From Posidonia oceanica (taxonomy: Eukaryota > Streptophyta > Magnoliopsida > Alismatales > Posidoniaceae), in NCBI GenBank assembly GCA_037176725.1, contig JAZBRS010000029.1, forward strand, positions 123,165,001 to 123,229,000: a stretch of DNA of 64,000 nt, in the 5' to 3' direction. Made by a program: the position numbers and the translations under genes. Positions 9,952 to 22,100 of the stretch are shown here, in pieces; the first letter of the stretch is position 1; each line of letters starts with the position of its first letter. Under the pieces are notes generated by a model. The model did no database searches. It was not told where the DNA came from and was given only the letters and a program-made list of their open reading frames with translations.

Positions 9952-11342
9952 GATGCCCCACCTTAAGCGAGGTCAAGCGTAGCGAGACCGTGGCTCAGGG
10001 TTGACATGACACCCCTCCTGACACCGGCAAGAGGCCAATGTTACTGTAGGTGTGAGTCACTTATTCGGCGGATGCACCGAAAATCATGACTCGTTGCCGC
10101 AATGCTGATGTGGACACTAGGATGCAGTACCAATGCAGGGCTAGTGTGCGATGCTAATGCTGATGTGATGCTTATGCTAATGCTCGTTGCTCTGTACTCC
10201 ACTGGGGGGACGCAGGCGATGCATGCACGTGATATTGTGGCGGAAAAATGCAATGCAGTTGGTCGCTGGGCAATACATAAAGGAAGGCTAGATGATGACG
10301 TGCACTAAGCGGTGTACAGCTCTAGCACGGGTGCGCCATTCGCTAAGCTTTGCTTGAAGCGAAGGCGGTGCAGCTGCTGAAAGTAAAAGGCTAAAAGCAA
10401 AATGCTGAAAGTAAAATACTGTGGATGTGCATGCGATGACGGGCACGTAACGCCAAGGAAGCGATCCTGGCTGTGCACTACCGCGAGTGTCATCTTAAGC
10501 GGGCTGACTATAAAAGCCGTGGAGTGCTGAAGATATCACTTTAAGCAATGTACGATCAAGGGATTGATTTCCTAAGCACGCCATGTCCAGGAGGCAGAAT
10601 GCAGGAGTTGGGATAATGACTATAGAGGAGTAGCAGCGCAATAAGAATGCAATGTTACGCGATGTTATGCAGTGAAATGCAGTGTATATATAGTGGGACG
10701 CCGGGCACGTGAAACCGAGAAAACGATCCTGACCGCGCACTACCATGGGTGCCATCCAAAGCGGGCAAGCTGCGCAGAGTTGCGAGTGCTGAGGATGTTA
10801 CCTTAAGCAATACGCAAACCAGGGGTTCGAATCCTAAGTGCGCGATGTTCGTGTGATGATGAAATGCAATACAAGGACTGACTCTACGGGGGATACAAGG
10901 AAGCTATATGATGTCATGCAATGAGATGCCATAATATGCAACAGAATGCTATTATGCTACATGACGAAAGGGTGATAAGTTAACGGACCTACCGCCGGAT
11001 AGTTAGGAATTATCAGCCCTGTGAGGAGTTGACGGACTCATCACCGGATAGTTAGGGATTATCGGCCCTGAGAGGAGTTATCGGACTCATCAGCGAATAG
11101 TTAGAGCTATTAGCCTGGATGAGGGTGGAAAGTGGCAGGAATACCGAACCAGAAAGTGCAGCAGAGGTCCGTGGACCGTCCCACGACAGTTGGGGATGTC
11201 AGCCCAATGAGGGTGAGACAATACCAATGGGCTACCAGATGCACCTAGTATTGAAGGCGATGACAAGCTAGTGAGTCTGTCAGGCTAGAGAGGTGGTGAC
11301 AAGTGGGATGACTTGTAACCGCGAATGCAAAGGGAATGCCAT
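9952..11342 (-). other. A2 noncoding tail, part adjoining 3' LTR
   Basis: No coding sequence. It carries two tRNA-like cassettes (10447-10844), the TTAACGGACC/AGTTAGGG motif cluster at 10974-11110 and a decayed hairpin of the GATACC type at 11218-11260. It aligns with 478-1960 of C1 and 51257-52500 of A1. It breaks off at the solo LTR target GCCAT (11338-11342). Confidence 0.7.
10447..10844 (+). repeat. tRNA-like cassettes, A2 copies
   Basis: A decayed unit at 10447-10583 ends with GGGATTGATTTCCTAAGCAC, and a better one at 10703-10844 has box B GGTTCGAATCC at 10824-10834 followed by CTAAGTGCGCG. The internal GGCAAGCTGCG stem region is present but weaker than in C1. Confidence 0.5.
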
Positions 11343-12584
11343 TGTAGTAATCCCGGTGTTCAGATCGTCCACGCACGTTGCCAAAGCTCGCGTGCACCGA
11401 TCGGAATTAGGTTCACTATTAGCGGGTGTATCCGAGAAGGAAGACTTGACTCGAAAACACTTAAAAAAGGGAAAAAAGGAAAGAAAAGGGGAAGATAAGA
11501 CAAATCAGAGTCGCCAGCGTGTCTATTAAGTCGGGAGACAAGGAAAATCGGGGAAATGCGTGAATAAACAGGCAAAACCAAGCAAAAGATGCAATGCGAT
11601 GCAAAGCAGATGAAATGATATGCAATGAGATGCAAATGATGTGACTCGTGCCTAGGATGAGGGCAATATGGTCATTGCGGGCCATGAGAAAGGGCAAGAA
11701 CTCCTGTTACGTGCAGGGAAGGTGTTAGGCACCCCTGACACGCCCGAGAATCGGTCTTTCTAGGCTTACGCTCGCATACGCAGGGAAATGCATGCTTTGA
11801 ATGCCTAAGTGCCATGAATGCCTAATTAGATGTTCAAAGGTGTGCTCTAAGTGATGAAATGCGTGTAAGGAATTAAACGTGCAATCTAAGTGCTCAGCAG
11901 CGCTGTCTGTGTTCCGAACCAGGCGAATCTTGATTCGTGAGAACTCCAGACAGTAAGCATCACTGCCCTAAATGCAAATGCAAGCGATAAAACAAAACAA
12001 CGGTAAAACCATACACATGCAAGCGACATGCAAAGGAAAACAGGAGCAAATACGCAAAACGGTTCGAGAAACGAAATCAGGCACGTAAAACGGTGCAAAG
12101 GCGAAGGGAAACAAGAGCGGGCATGCAAAACAATGCAAATGCAAGCGAAACAGGATGCGGGCACACAAAACAATGCAAATGCAAGCAAAACAGGTGCGGG
12201 CATGCAAAATAATGCAAATGGTGATGTGTTGTGCTTCAGATGGACTTATCTTGAGAATCTGAGGCCTGATCTGAGATAACTTTGGTTAGAATGAAAGATC
12301 ATTCAACCAGGAAGACCTGGACAGTTAGATCGTGCAAATCCAACGGTCCGATCAAAAGTTATTCAGGTTTCAAGTCAGAAGGCTCAAGGGCCAGAAAAGG
12401 TAGGGGCCTAAATGTAAATACTCCCTAGGGGTGTGCAAAATAGGGCAAGTGCATGCAGGAATGATGATGCAACAATACATATGCTGAATGCAAAGCTAAT
12501 TAGGGGTTATGCATGCAAAAATGCAAGCAAATGACCTAATTGTAATTAAGAGAGACTGTAGGAGGCCAGATGCAATTAAATACA

Positions 12585-12970
12585 AATCTAGGGGCCTATG
12601 TGCAATGCAAATGCAAACCTAGGGACCTAAATGCAACTTAATGCAAACCTAGGGACCTAAATGCAACTAAATGCAAACCTAGGGACCTGTATGAAATGCA
12701 ACTGTAACTCAGGGGCCTAGATGCAATGCAAATGCTAGCCTGAGGACCTATATGCAATGCAAATGCAAACTTAGGGGCCTAGATGCAACTAAATGCAAAC
12801 CTAGGGACCTAGATGCAACTAGATGCAAACCTAGGGACCTGTATGAAATGCAAATGTAAACTCAGGGGCCTAGATGCCATGCAATGCAAACCTGAGGACC
12901 TATATGCAATGCAAATGCAAACTCAGGGGCCTAGATGCAATGCAAATGCAAACCTGAGGACCTATATGCA
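12585..12970. repeat. Tandem ~40-55 bp repeat in C-type LTR
   Basis: Units of the form CCTAGGGACCTAAATGCAAC and ATGCAAACTCAGGGGCCTAG alternate about eight to ten times with ATGCAA words. The array has decayed but keeps phase. Confidence 0.7.
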
Positions 12971-13059
12971 GCTATTTTAAAAGCCAGGGGGTCAAATGCA
13001 ATGCATAAAAATAAATGTATGCTATGAATGGATCTGGATGCAAATAAAGTAAAATGCTG

Positions 13060-13570
13060 GTGCTTTATGCAATGCAATATGGTAAAATGCAAATTAAATG
13101 ATATGTCTAACAAGCAGAGGACTGGAAAGTAATAAAAGCATAATACAGAATAAAAAGTGCAATGTAATATGGTAAAGTATGAGATTAAATGATTTCCAAC
13201 TGAACAGAGGACTTTAAAGTAATAAAAATAAAATACAGAATATAACATGCAATGCAGTATGGTAAACTTAGAATTTAAATGATTGATAAACAAAATAGAG
13301 GACTGAAACGTAAATAAAATGAATTGCAGAAGATAAATGCAATGTAATAAGATAAAAACATGAAATTAAATAATTTTAACAACTGCAGGACTTGAATGTA
13401 AAGAAAACAAGCTACTGGGCTAAAACTAAAGGATGCTAAAAGATTTTAAACTGCAGCAGGACTAAGATGTAATAAAAAGAAAAGACAGGAATTAAAAGCA
13501 ATGCAATATAGTTTTATGAATGATTAAATGAAATATCAACTGTGACAGGATTAAGATGCAGATAAAATAA
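13060..13570. repeat. Tandem ~115-120 bp repeat in C-type LTR
   Basis: About four units share the order ATGCAATRYAATATGGTAAA, ATTAAATGAT, ACAGAGGACT, AAGTAATAAAA, TACAGAAT. Later units are more divergent. Confidence 0.65.
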
Positions 13571-15096
13571 ACATGAGGGCCAAGTTGCAAATAACCCAAA
13601 CAAACACATGTTAATAACACAGCAGAGGACCCATGTGCAAAGAAGCAAAACATCAGGGGGCAAACTGCAATGTGGCATGGTTTCAAAATAAAAATAAATG
13701 AGCTATCTATATGCAAGCACAGTACTTTAAATAAATAAAGGACTAACATGTAAATAAAAAAAACTAACGCACCTTAGCATAATGTAAATGAAACGAAAAA
13801 AATAAAAACATGCACAGTGCCATGATGCCCCCGACGACCTTCGACGAGCTGCGGCGAGCTGCAGGTGGAGGCTGCTCTGCAGGAGGTGGCAGAGCACAGG
13901 GGGAGCTCGGCGAGGTTTCTAGACGTCCGACGGAGTGATCTGGAGCGAGCGAGGGGCAGCGGTGTGGTCTGGAGCGAGCTCGGCTGGTTGCACCGGCGAT
14001 CGGCGCCGGGGAAGAAGGAGACTCCGACGAGTCGAGGAGGGCACACCAAGGGTCGAATCGCACAAAATAAAAGCGAAAAAGCTTGAGACGGAGGTCATGA
14101 ACCTCCAGGAAGAGAGAGTTACCTGTGGACGTGCATGGAGACTCCTGACGACCTCAAACTTGACTGGCCTGCGGTGTCGTGAGCAGAGGGGGGTGCCAGA
14201 GGCGATGGAACGCGTGCAGCTAGAGCGGAGCAGGTTCGTGGAGGTGCGGAGAGTGGTCTAGGAGGCGACGGGGGCTTTCTCCTCCCTTCCACGCGCAAGT
14301 GGCCGAAGTGGGTGTAGAGGACGATAATTCTCTATCCTCTCTCTTTCTGTGGCGCACACCGGAGGCGGCTTGCGTAGGTGGCTTCTGGAGGCTTCGCGGT
14401 TGCAGGTGGGTTCGTGGGGGAGTGCTGGAGTGTGGGTGGAAGGTCTATGTTTGTTGGGAGTGTTGTGGGTTCTCCGGTGGGTGCTTGTGGGTCCTGTGGT
14501 GTTTGAGGGAGTGGTGTTTGAGGGAGTGGTGGTGAAGGAGTTCTGGTGGGTTCGTGTGGTTATGGTGGGGGTGAAGAGGAGATGAAGAGGCCCTGGGTGT
14601 TGGAGGGCTGGTCTGTGGTGTTTTGGCTGTGGAGGAGGAGGCTATGGTTTGTGTGGATGTGTTGGAGATGGCAGGTTGCTGGAAGGTGGGGAAGGGTCTG
14701 GAGGAGGAGGAGAAGGTCTGGAGGAGGTGGAGAAGGTCTGGAGGAGGTGAAGAGGAGGTCGAGAAGTGATGGAGGGTTGGAGGAGTTTTTCTGTGTGGGA
14801 GTGTAGGTGTTTTCTGTTTTTTCAGAGGGTGGAGGTCTGTGATGGTGGAAAGGAGAAGGTGGTGGTCTGGCTATGGTCTGGTTGTGTTGAGGAATGGTGG
14901 CGGAAGGGGGGATAAAGAGGAGGTGAAGAAAAGGTGTTTGAATTATGGGGGGGAGAGTTGTGGTTTGAAAAAAACAGGGGGAGAGAAAAGGAGGGAGAAG
15001 TGGCTGTGTGTGTTGGGGGTGAAGGAAGAAAAGAAGAAGGAGGAAGGAGAGTGGGCCGGGCTCTAGGTGGAGAAAAAAAAAAGTGAAAAAAGAGAA

Positions 15097-15129
15097 AAAA
15101 AGAAGAAGAAGAAGAAGAAGAAGAAGAAG
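15097..15129. repeat. (GAA)n microsatellite
   Basis: About ten uninterrupted AAG/GAA units lie at the edge of a longer purine-only stretch on the plus strand (15070-15145). Confidence 0.85.
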
Positions 15130-15569
15130 GAGAGGAAGGAAAAATGGGAAAAAATGGGCTTAATGGGCCTTGGGCTTGGTTTGGATTTTTTGCTTTGATT
15201 TTAATTAGTTTAGGTTTGAATGCGTTTTAATTTAGATTTGTTTAAATGGATTTGGTTGTTGATTGTTTAAATTGATTCTAATCTTAATTAACTTCATGTT
15301 GAAATGGACTTTGTGTTTTAAATGGGTTTTAGGATTTTAAAATGGGGTTTGGGGTTTACTTTTTTTTTTAATGAGTTTGGATGTGTTTTAACTTTAGTTG
15401 GTTTCAAATTTAAATGAGTTTTGATTTGTTTAAGTGGGTTTTGACTTTAATTGTTAAATTCAAATTGGTTTTAATTTTTAATTAGGTTTAAAGATGGGCT
15501 TTGCATTTTAAGTGGGCTTGGGGTTTTGATTGGATTTAATTGGGTTGTAATTGTGATTTAAATTTGCAT

Positions 15570-16150
15570 TGATTAGATTTAGGGTTTAGGGTTTTAAGTT
15601 TTTAGGATCTTGATTAGGGTTTTTTTAGGGTCTTGATTAGGGTTTAGGGTTTTGATTAGGGTTTAGGGTTTGTTGATTAGGGTTTGGGGTTTGTTAGGGT
15701 TTAGGGTTTTTTTTTTACCCTAACCTACTATAACTTAACGGATTTTTCTTCAAGGCAAGCCCACAGGTCACAAGTTCGAAACCTATGGGCGGGATGGGAA
15801 ATTAATCCCAATGCAAGATAGTGTGGAAAATCCACTCCATGTGTGGTGGGCGGGTTTCGAACCCGCGGCTTGCGAAGGTAGTGGAGGTGACCCAACCACT
15901 ACGGTAACCATTGCTGGTTTAGGGTTTGTTAAGGTTTAGGGTTTAGGTTAGGGTTTTTTAGTTTTAGGGTTTGTTGATTTTAGGGTTTGGGATTTGAGAT
16001 GAGTTCTAGGGTTTGAGATGAGGGTTTGAGAGGGTTTGAGGCTTGAAATGGGGTTTAGGTTTTGGGTTTATGTTTAGGTTTGGATTTAGGATTCAGGGTT
16101 TAGGGTTTGGTTTGAAATGGAGGGTTTTAGGTTTGAAATGGATTTAGGGT
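15570..16150. repeat. Telomere-like TTTAGGG words in the LTR
   Basis: Dense degenerate copies of the plant telomere unit occur here and at 80-420, mixed with GGTTTGAGATG-type sequence. Both stretches occupy the same place in a C-type LTR, just inside its TGTAGACA end, which argues for an LTR component rather than a telomere scar. Confidence 0.8.
15710..15917 (-). mobile_element. tRNA-derived SINE with 10-bp target duplication
   Basis: On the minus strand the element starts CCAGCAATGGTTACCGTAGT (A-box like TGGTTACCGTAGTGGTTGGG), has a pol III box B GGTTCGAAACCC (about 15845-15860) and ends in an A run (plus-strand T run near 15710). TTTAGGGTTT flanks it on both sides (15700-15709 and 15918-15927). 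The equivalent place in the LTR copy at 1-477 lacks it. A-box, B-box, tail and duplication make a SINE call secure, though the target is itself repetitive. Confidence 0.85.
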
Positions 16151-16214
16151 TTTGAAGCCACCAGAGGGAGAGATCCTGCAACTCAGCCTGTCAAAATGGG
16201 GTGTCTACAGCCAT

Positions 16215-16556
16215 ACCCGAAGGTGCAGCAGAGGTCCCTTGACGCTCCCTTAACAGTTGGGGATGTCAGCCCGGATGCAGATGGAAATGTGATACCATGG
16301 GGCAGCAAATAAAGATGCCCCTAGTATCGATGAGCGATACCAGGGGACAACCGAAGCGCCCCCTTGCATCGAAATGCAAAGTGGAGACAAGACTAACATG
16401 CTTGCCATCCGAGTAGTTAGGGGTACCTGCCCGATGCAGGGGAGGTGGGTGTAAGGGTTCACCGTGCGATGTGCAATGCCGATGGGGAATGCAATGGGGT
16501 AATGCAAAGGGAATTGCAGGGTGATAAGTTAACAGACCTATCACTGAGCAGTTAGG
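16215..16556 (-). other. A2 tail fragment between solo LTR and LINE
   Basis: Continues the A2 tail after the solo LTR. It carries the four-arm hairpin at 16291-16370 (GATACCATGGGGCA, TGCCCCTAGTATC, GATACCAGGGGAC, GCGCCCCCTTGCATC) and the TTAACAGACC/GCAGTTAGG motif at 16529-16556, where the LINE begins. No coding sequence. Confidence 0.65.
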
Positions 16557-19197
16557 AAGAAAGGAAGAAAAACAAGGCAAATAGGAGTGACAAATCAAGA
16601 CTAAAAGAGGTTATAATGCATAGCCAGAAATTTAAAAACAAAAGGGACAAAGGGTGTGTGGAGGCTTTTGAAAATGAGGAACTTAATGCAGCTATGGGGG
16701 AGGGGGAACTGTTAGTCAAAGCCAAAAGATATGATGCGGAAGCCAATGAGGAGGGACCAATACTGGGCAAGTCCAAGGAAAGACTGGTTCGAGGGGAGGA
16801 GGACCACCCAAATGACAGTGGGAAGGCGAGATACGAAATGCTTCTTAAAGAGGAACAGGTGCGGCTGGTCTCATCAGACAGCCCAAGAGAAGGGGAAAAA
16901 GCCAAACTAGATGGGGGGACAAGGATTAAGTATCTGTCAACTCTAGAAGTGAAAATAGAAGAAGTTAAAGATTTGGATAGAAAGGAAGGTAATTCAGGAT
17001 TCAAGGATGATCTCATAGTACTGGGGACCAAACAAGATATTTTGGAAGATGTCAGATTATGCCAAGGAGCAAACTATAACATTGTGGAGTTGGAATATTT
17101 GGTCCCGACAGGTGCTAAAATCCTGGGCCTTGAATAGGCCTGGCAATGGGTCGGGTCTGGACCCAGGACCTGCGGGTCTAGACCTGTGAAGTATGGGTCT
17201 GGGTCCTGAAAATTAGACCCATGGACCCGCGGACCCAGACCCGTACATTTACTAGGTCGGGTCTGGGTCTAAAATTACCCAGACCCGTGGACCCGGACTA
17301 TATATTTACATTCTTATATTTACAACTATATATTTCTCTCAAGTCTCAATTCTCAAAGACTCAAAGTAAAGTCTCAAACCCTACATCTACAGCCGCCACC
17401 CCCGTGATTCTTTGGACTCCAAAGTCCAAACCCTACAGCCAGCTGCCACCCCCGTCCTCCCACTCTCACCCCTGTCCTCCGGCCTCCCGCTCTCCCCTTC
17501 GCCCTCTCCGCTCTCCGCTCTCCGCTCTCCCTCTCCGGCACCCCCGTCCTCCATCCTCCTGCTCTCACCCCCATCCTCCGCCCTCTCCGCTCTCCGCCAC
17601 CCTCGTCCTCTTCCAGGGTGTCACCAGCGATGGGTGCTACCATGATGGGTTGGCGGTGTTGGTGCCGGCTATTGGGTTCCACAGCAGGGGGCTCAACCTG
17701 TGGCTTGCACGACTGTGGCTTTGCACGGAGGGGGAGCTTGCTCGGTGATGTCGGCCGTTGGATGCTCTGTTGTGGTGTTGCACGGCCGGCGGGTTCGTGT
17801 ATGGGGGTTCCCCTGTTGGCTGCAGTGCTTGGCCAGCAGGCTTGCACAGGGTGATTCCAGGAGTGGTGCTTGGCTGTGGGATGCTCGGCCGGCTGTGATG
17901 GGTCCCCACTTGTTTTTTTTTTTTTTTGCTCAAACCACAGCAAAAGAATGCTCTTGATGATTTCTTTTTGTTTGCCTTATACCATGCTACTAAAGATTTT
18001 GCTTTTCTTGCTTTATATCCTGCCATGTCAATGATTTTTCATGAGAATGCTGATTACTTTTTTATTTGATCTGATTTACATGCTATGAACAAGCTGGTGT
18101 ACACATGATTAGATCTGTGTTTTGCCTTCTTGAACTTTTGTTGGATTGAATGCCATCCTTGTCTGAATATTGATGTATGCCATGCTCGTTTTCTCATTTA
18201 CTGATTTCCGCAACAGATTTGTAATTTCCTGCTTGATGTAATGTGCCATGAAAGAAAATGAGAAGTATCTCTGAAATAAGAAGATGCAGGGAGCAAGAAC
18301 ACGGTTACATCTATATTGCTTGGGAGAGAAGACCTCATCTTTGAGAACAAGAGAGAAGGGATGTTATTTTAAATTTTAAATATAATTTGAGAATTTGGAG
18401 GATTTTTTTTCTCCGGTGGTCTTCAATGATTGCATGTTATGATTCTTTGTAGAAGTAACAACAGAGCAAAGAGGTGCAGTAAAGTGTATGAGCAAGAAGC
18501 TTTGCATCAAACAACCATGTTAGAGAAAACATTACATCATAGTCAAGCTATTAGAAATATTAAATAGAGAAAAAATAATTTGGAGGACCCATTAGACCCA
18601 AGACCCGGACCCAGACCCATTATCTTTATAGGTCTGGATCTAGGTCTGGGTCCTAATTTTAGATTACGGGTCTAGACCCAGACTCGGACCCGTGAAAAAT
18701 GATGGGTCTGGGTCTGGGTATAGGTAGACCTGACCCAGACCCGACTCGTTGCCAGGCCTAGCCTTGAAGCTTGCAATAAAAGTGACAGTGGAGACTGCAA
18801 GTTGTCATTAAGCAGTGAAGGGGGGCCAAATGAACCTGATGATTATTACTCTCACCATTCGGACCCTAGATTCATTACTGTTAACAAACAAGTGGACATC
18901 CAGGAAATGTCAGAAGGTAGATATGTGCTGGTTGAAGATGGAGACTCACAATTGCTTTTTGAGCAAGGAGATAAGGTTCCTCCTGACTTACTTGGGGGGA
19001 CAGATGGGGTAGAGGCTGGAATTGAGGAATCAAAGATTCCTGGTATGAAAGAGCAAGAGGAGATTCAAAGCAAGTCTGAGGATGATGATAGAACTGGAGG
19101 TATGAAAGGGAAGGTCTATAACCTCAGACCTAAAGCTTCCAGAAAGAATAGGCTTTTAGCCCGACAAACTCTATCTGATAGCAGTCTTAATGATTAA
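16557..19197 (+). pseudogene. LINE-1 ORF1, C-terminal part, split by hAT
   Basis: Open from 16557 to 17134 and again from 18769 to the TAA at 19195-19197; the hAT element plus one 8-bp duplication sits between. Removing them keeps the frame. The encoded part is hydrophilic and Glu/Lys/Asp-rich (EEQVRLVSSDSPREGEK; ends ARQTLSDSSLND). The nucleic-acid-binding knuckle expected in plant LINE ORF1 is not present because the 5' end is missing. The stop overlaps the ORF2 ATG by 8 nt (19190-19197), a start arrangement suited to termination-reinitiation. Confidence 0.75.
17135..18760. mobile_element. Non-autonomous hAT-type transposon
   Basis: Terminal inverted repeats TAGGCCTGGCAA..(17135) and ..TTGCCAGGCCTA (18760) match at about 24 of 26 positions. 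Exact 8-bp duplications GCCTTGAA flank it (17127-17134, 18761-18768), the hAT hallmark. Subterminal regions are packed with GGGTCTGGGTC/GACCCAGACCC words in both orientations (17150-17290, 18595-18740). No transposase is seen in 1.6 kb. The inside has a pyrimidine-rich section (17395-17610) and AT-rich sequence; it could include captured host DNA, but nothing is recognisable. Confidence 0.9.
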
Positions 19198-22100
19198 TTC
19201 CCTGATCTGGAATTATAGGGGGGTTGGAAATACACCAACTGTTAATCATATTAAGAAGCTGATTGCTAAGTCTAAGATATCTTTAGTGGCTTTGTTGGAA
19301 CCAATGCTAGAGCAAGACAAGATAACCCTCACTAAACATCAGCTTCGTATGGAAGGATGCTGGGCTAATTCTGAGTCTAATAAAATATGGACTTTTTGGG
19401 ATAATTCCTTAGCTGTGACCCATGTTATGGATACAGATCAATCTTCAACCTTTAGGATTGGGGTGACTCAGTCTATTCAGTATTTTCTCACTGTGGTCTA
19501 TGGCTCTACGGATAGGATATTGAGAAGGAACTTATGGGTAGATTTGCTTAACTTCATATCAACTCAAGGCAACTCACCCTGGCTGGTGGGTGGTGATTTT
19601 AATGCAGTGAGGAGTTCCTCTGAGGTAGTGAGTAGGTTTGAGTATGACAGCCATGCAGTGGATGAATTTGGTGATTTTCTAAACTTTGCTGGACTCATGG
19701 ATTTGAGTCATAAAGGGGACCCCCAGTCTTGGTGCAACAACCAAACAGGAGCAAATAGAATTTATAAATGTCTTGACAGGATGCTGAGCAATGACAGCTG
19801 GATGGATTTAATTGCAGCTGATGTTTCCTACCTTCCCAGGATCTATTCTGATCATACACCAATGTTAATAGGTGGCAGTAGAACGAGAATTGGAGGTCCA
19901 GCTCCTTTTCGTTTTCAATCTATGTGGCTGGAACACGATGGATTTAGGGAGGTAGTGCTGAGAACTTGGAAGGGGTCCTTGTGCACTTGTCCAGTAAAAA
20001 ACCTAAGTCTGAAACTGATTAAGCTCAAGAAGCAGCTGAAGATGTGGAATAAAGGAAGTTATGGTAATATTCTGGCTAATCATGAGGAAGCTCTAAATAA
20101 GATGTCTGATTTAGAAAATTTGCTTGAACAAGGGTGGAATGAGAAGGTCTGGGAGGAACTTGTAATTAAGAGGAAGGAATTTCAGAAAATGGATTTACAA
20201 TATGAGATGTTTTGGAAGCAAAAAGCTAAAGTGAAATGGTTACAGGTGGGAGATAAAAACTCTGAATTCTTTCATGCTCTACTGAAAAATAGATGGAAAA
20301 AAAATGTATTCATCGGGATGCTTGAAAATCCCTCCTTTCAAAATTCAGAACAGATATTAAGGTTGAAAGGGAAAGAATTCTTTGAACACTTACTGTCGAA
20401 GGAGAAATGCTTCATAAGCAATGATCTATTACAACTCATTCCCCCGATAGTGACTCAGAAGGAAAACATGGCCTTGTGTGCTTGTCCTGATGAGGAGGAG
20501 ATTATGAGTGCTGCTTTCTCTATTGACATTGATAGCACTCCCGGACCAGATGGGTTTTCAGCTTCCTTCTATAAAGCCTGCTGGGACATCATTGAGGAGG
20601 ATGTGTGCTCAGCAATAAAGGCTGTGTTTTCTGGAACAATGTTGGACAGATCATGGAAAGCAACATTCTTAGCTCTTATTCCTAAAACTGATAATCCCAG
20701 AGACTTTTCAGAATTCAGACCGGTGAGCTTATGCAATATAAACTATAAGATCATTTCCAAAATCCTCACGGAAAGGCTTGCCACACTGTTACCTAATCTG
20801 ATCTCTGAGGAGCAGGGGGCCTTTGTGGAAGGAAGGCTCATCCACGAGAACATAGCCGTTACTCAAGAGCTAGTGCAGAGTATAGATCATGGTCTTCTTG
20901 GTGGGAACGTAATTCTAAACATAGACATGGAGAAAGCATATGACAGATTGAATTGGGATTTTCTTTATGCAGTGTTGAGAAAATTTGGGTTCTCAGAGGT
21001 CTGGGTGGCCTTGATTCAACAATGTGTGGAAGAAAATCCGTTTTCAGTTCTAGTGGATGGGGTCTCCACCCCTTTTTTCTACAGCTCCAGAGGCCTTAGA
21101 CAAGGAGATCAATCTCCCCGAGTCTGTTTGTGCTAGCAGAAGAAGTTCTGAGTAGGGGAATTGCATCTTTGATCTTCAATGAGGAAGTCAAGCCTTTCCA
21201 CGTGAAAAAGAGATGCACTGTCATCTCCCACTCCTTATTTGCGGATGACTTACTCATCTTCTTGAATGGGAGAAGGAGCTTAATAAAAAATATGATGGAA
21301 TTTCTGGGAAAATACCAAATGGCAGCAGGGCAGAAGATGAATACTTCTAAAAGTTTCTTTTTAGCCTCAAAACATTTGGCTAACCATAGAAGTTCTATGA
21401 TTGCTGAGATTACTGGCTTTGATAGAGGATCCATGCCATTTACCTACCTTGGATGCACTATATTCAAAGGGAAATCTAATCAAAAGTATTTTGAAAAGCT
21501 AGTGTTGAAGATCCAGAATAAGGTGGCAGGGTGGAAGTCGAAGCTACTATCACCTGGTGGAAGGCTTATTCTCATTAAACATGTTCTAGCTAGCATTCCA
21601 ATTCATGTGCTATCTGTATTTGATGTACCCCAGGTAGTTCTCAGGAGAATCCAAAGTATCATGGCTAATTTCCTATGGGGTGGACTAGGAGACCTTAAGA
21701 AAAGACACTGGCTGTCATGGGATTGTGTCACTTCCACTGCAGAGGAAGGAGGGCTGGGGATAAGAAAGTTTCTGGATATAATGATGGCCCTGAGCATGAA
21801 ACTAGCATGGAGACTGAGAACAAGATCGTCTCCTTGGGCTAGATTCATGATCACAAAACATGGACCTATGGCTGACTCTAGGGAGGAGATCAAAGGACCA
21901 GCAAATTGGAAGAAACTTCAATGTGCGTGGTTGAAAATGAAGGAGCATGTAGCATGGAAGGTGGGAAAAGGAGACTTGAGCTTTTGGTTTGACAATTGGT
22001 CCCAGCTAGGGGTGATAGCTGAGCTGGAGGAGGTGAAGATTAGGCATCCCACTCTAAGAGTAAAAGAGATGATTGCGGACCCCTCGATGCTGAATGCACT

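Larger units (their letters stand above)
11343..16209 (-). mobile_element. C-type solo LTR (4.9 kb) with target duplication GCCAT
   Basis: Plus-strand ends are TGTAGTAATCCC (11343) and GGGTGTCTACA (16209), so on the minus strand the LTR runs TGTAGACA..TACTACA. Direct repeats GCCAT flank it (11338-11342, 16210-16214), and the A2 tail continues across: the sequence joined at the site matches the uninterrupted region near 52490-52520. It contains no PBS, gag or second LTR, so it is a solo LTR left by LTR-LTR recombination. Length is about 4.65 kb without the SINE, long even for Tat. It includes tandem arrays (12585-13570), a purine-rich strand (14290-15060), a (GAA)n run and telomere-like repeats. 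Confidence 0.88.

Noticed and set aside
14299..15066. Overlapping Gly/Trp/Val-rich open frames on the plus strand
   Set aside because: They come from a purine/GT-rich strand of the C-type LTR; composition explains the lack of stops.
17221..17957. Host gene captured by the hAT element
   Set aside because: Pyrimidine-rich sequence gives Pro/Ser-rich frames but no recognisable domain, start context or splice sites; only a database search could support capture.
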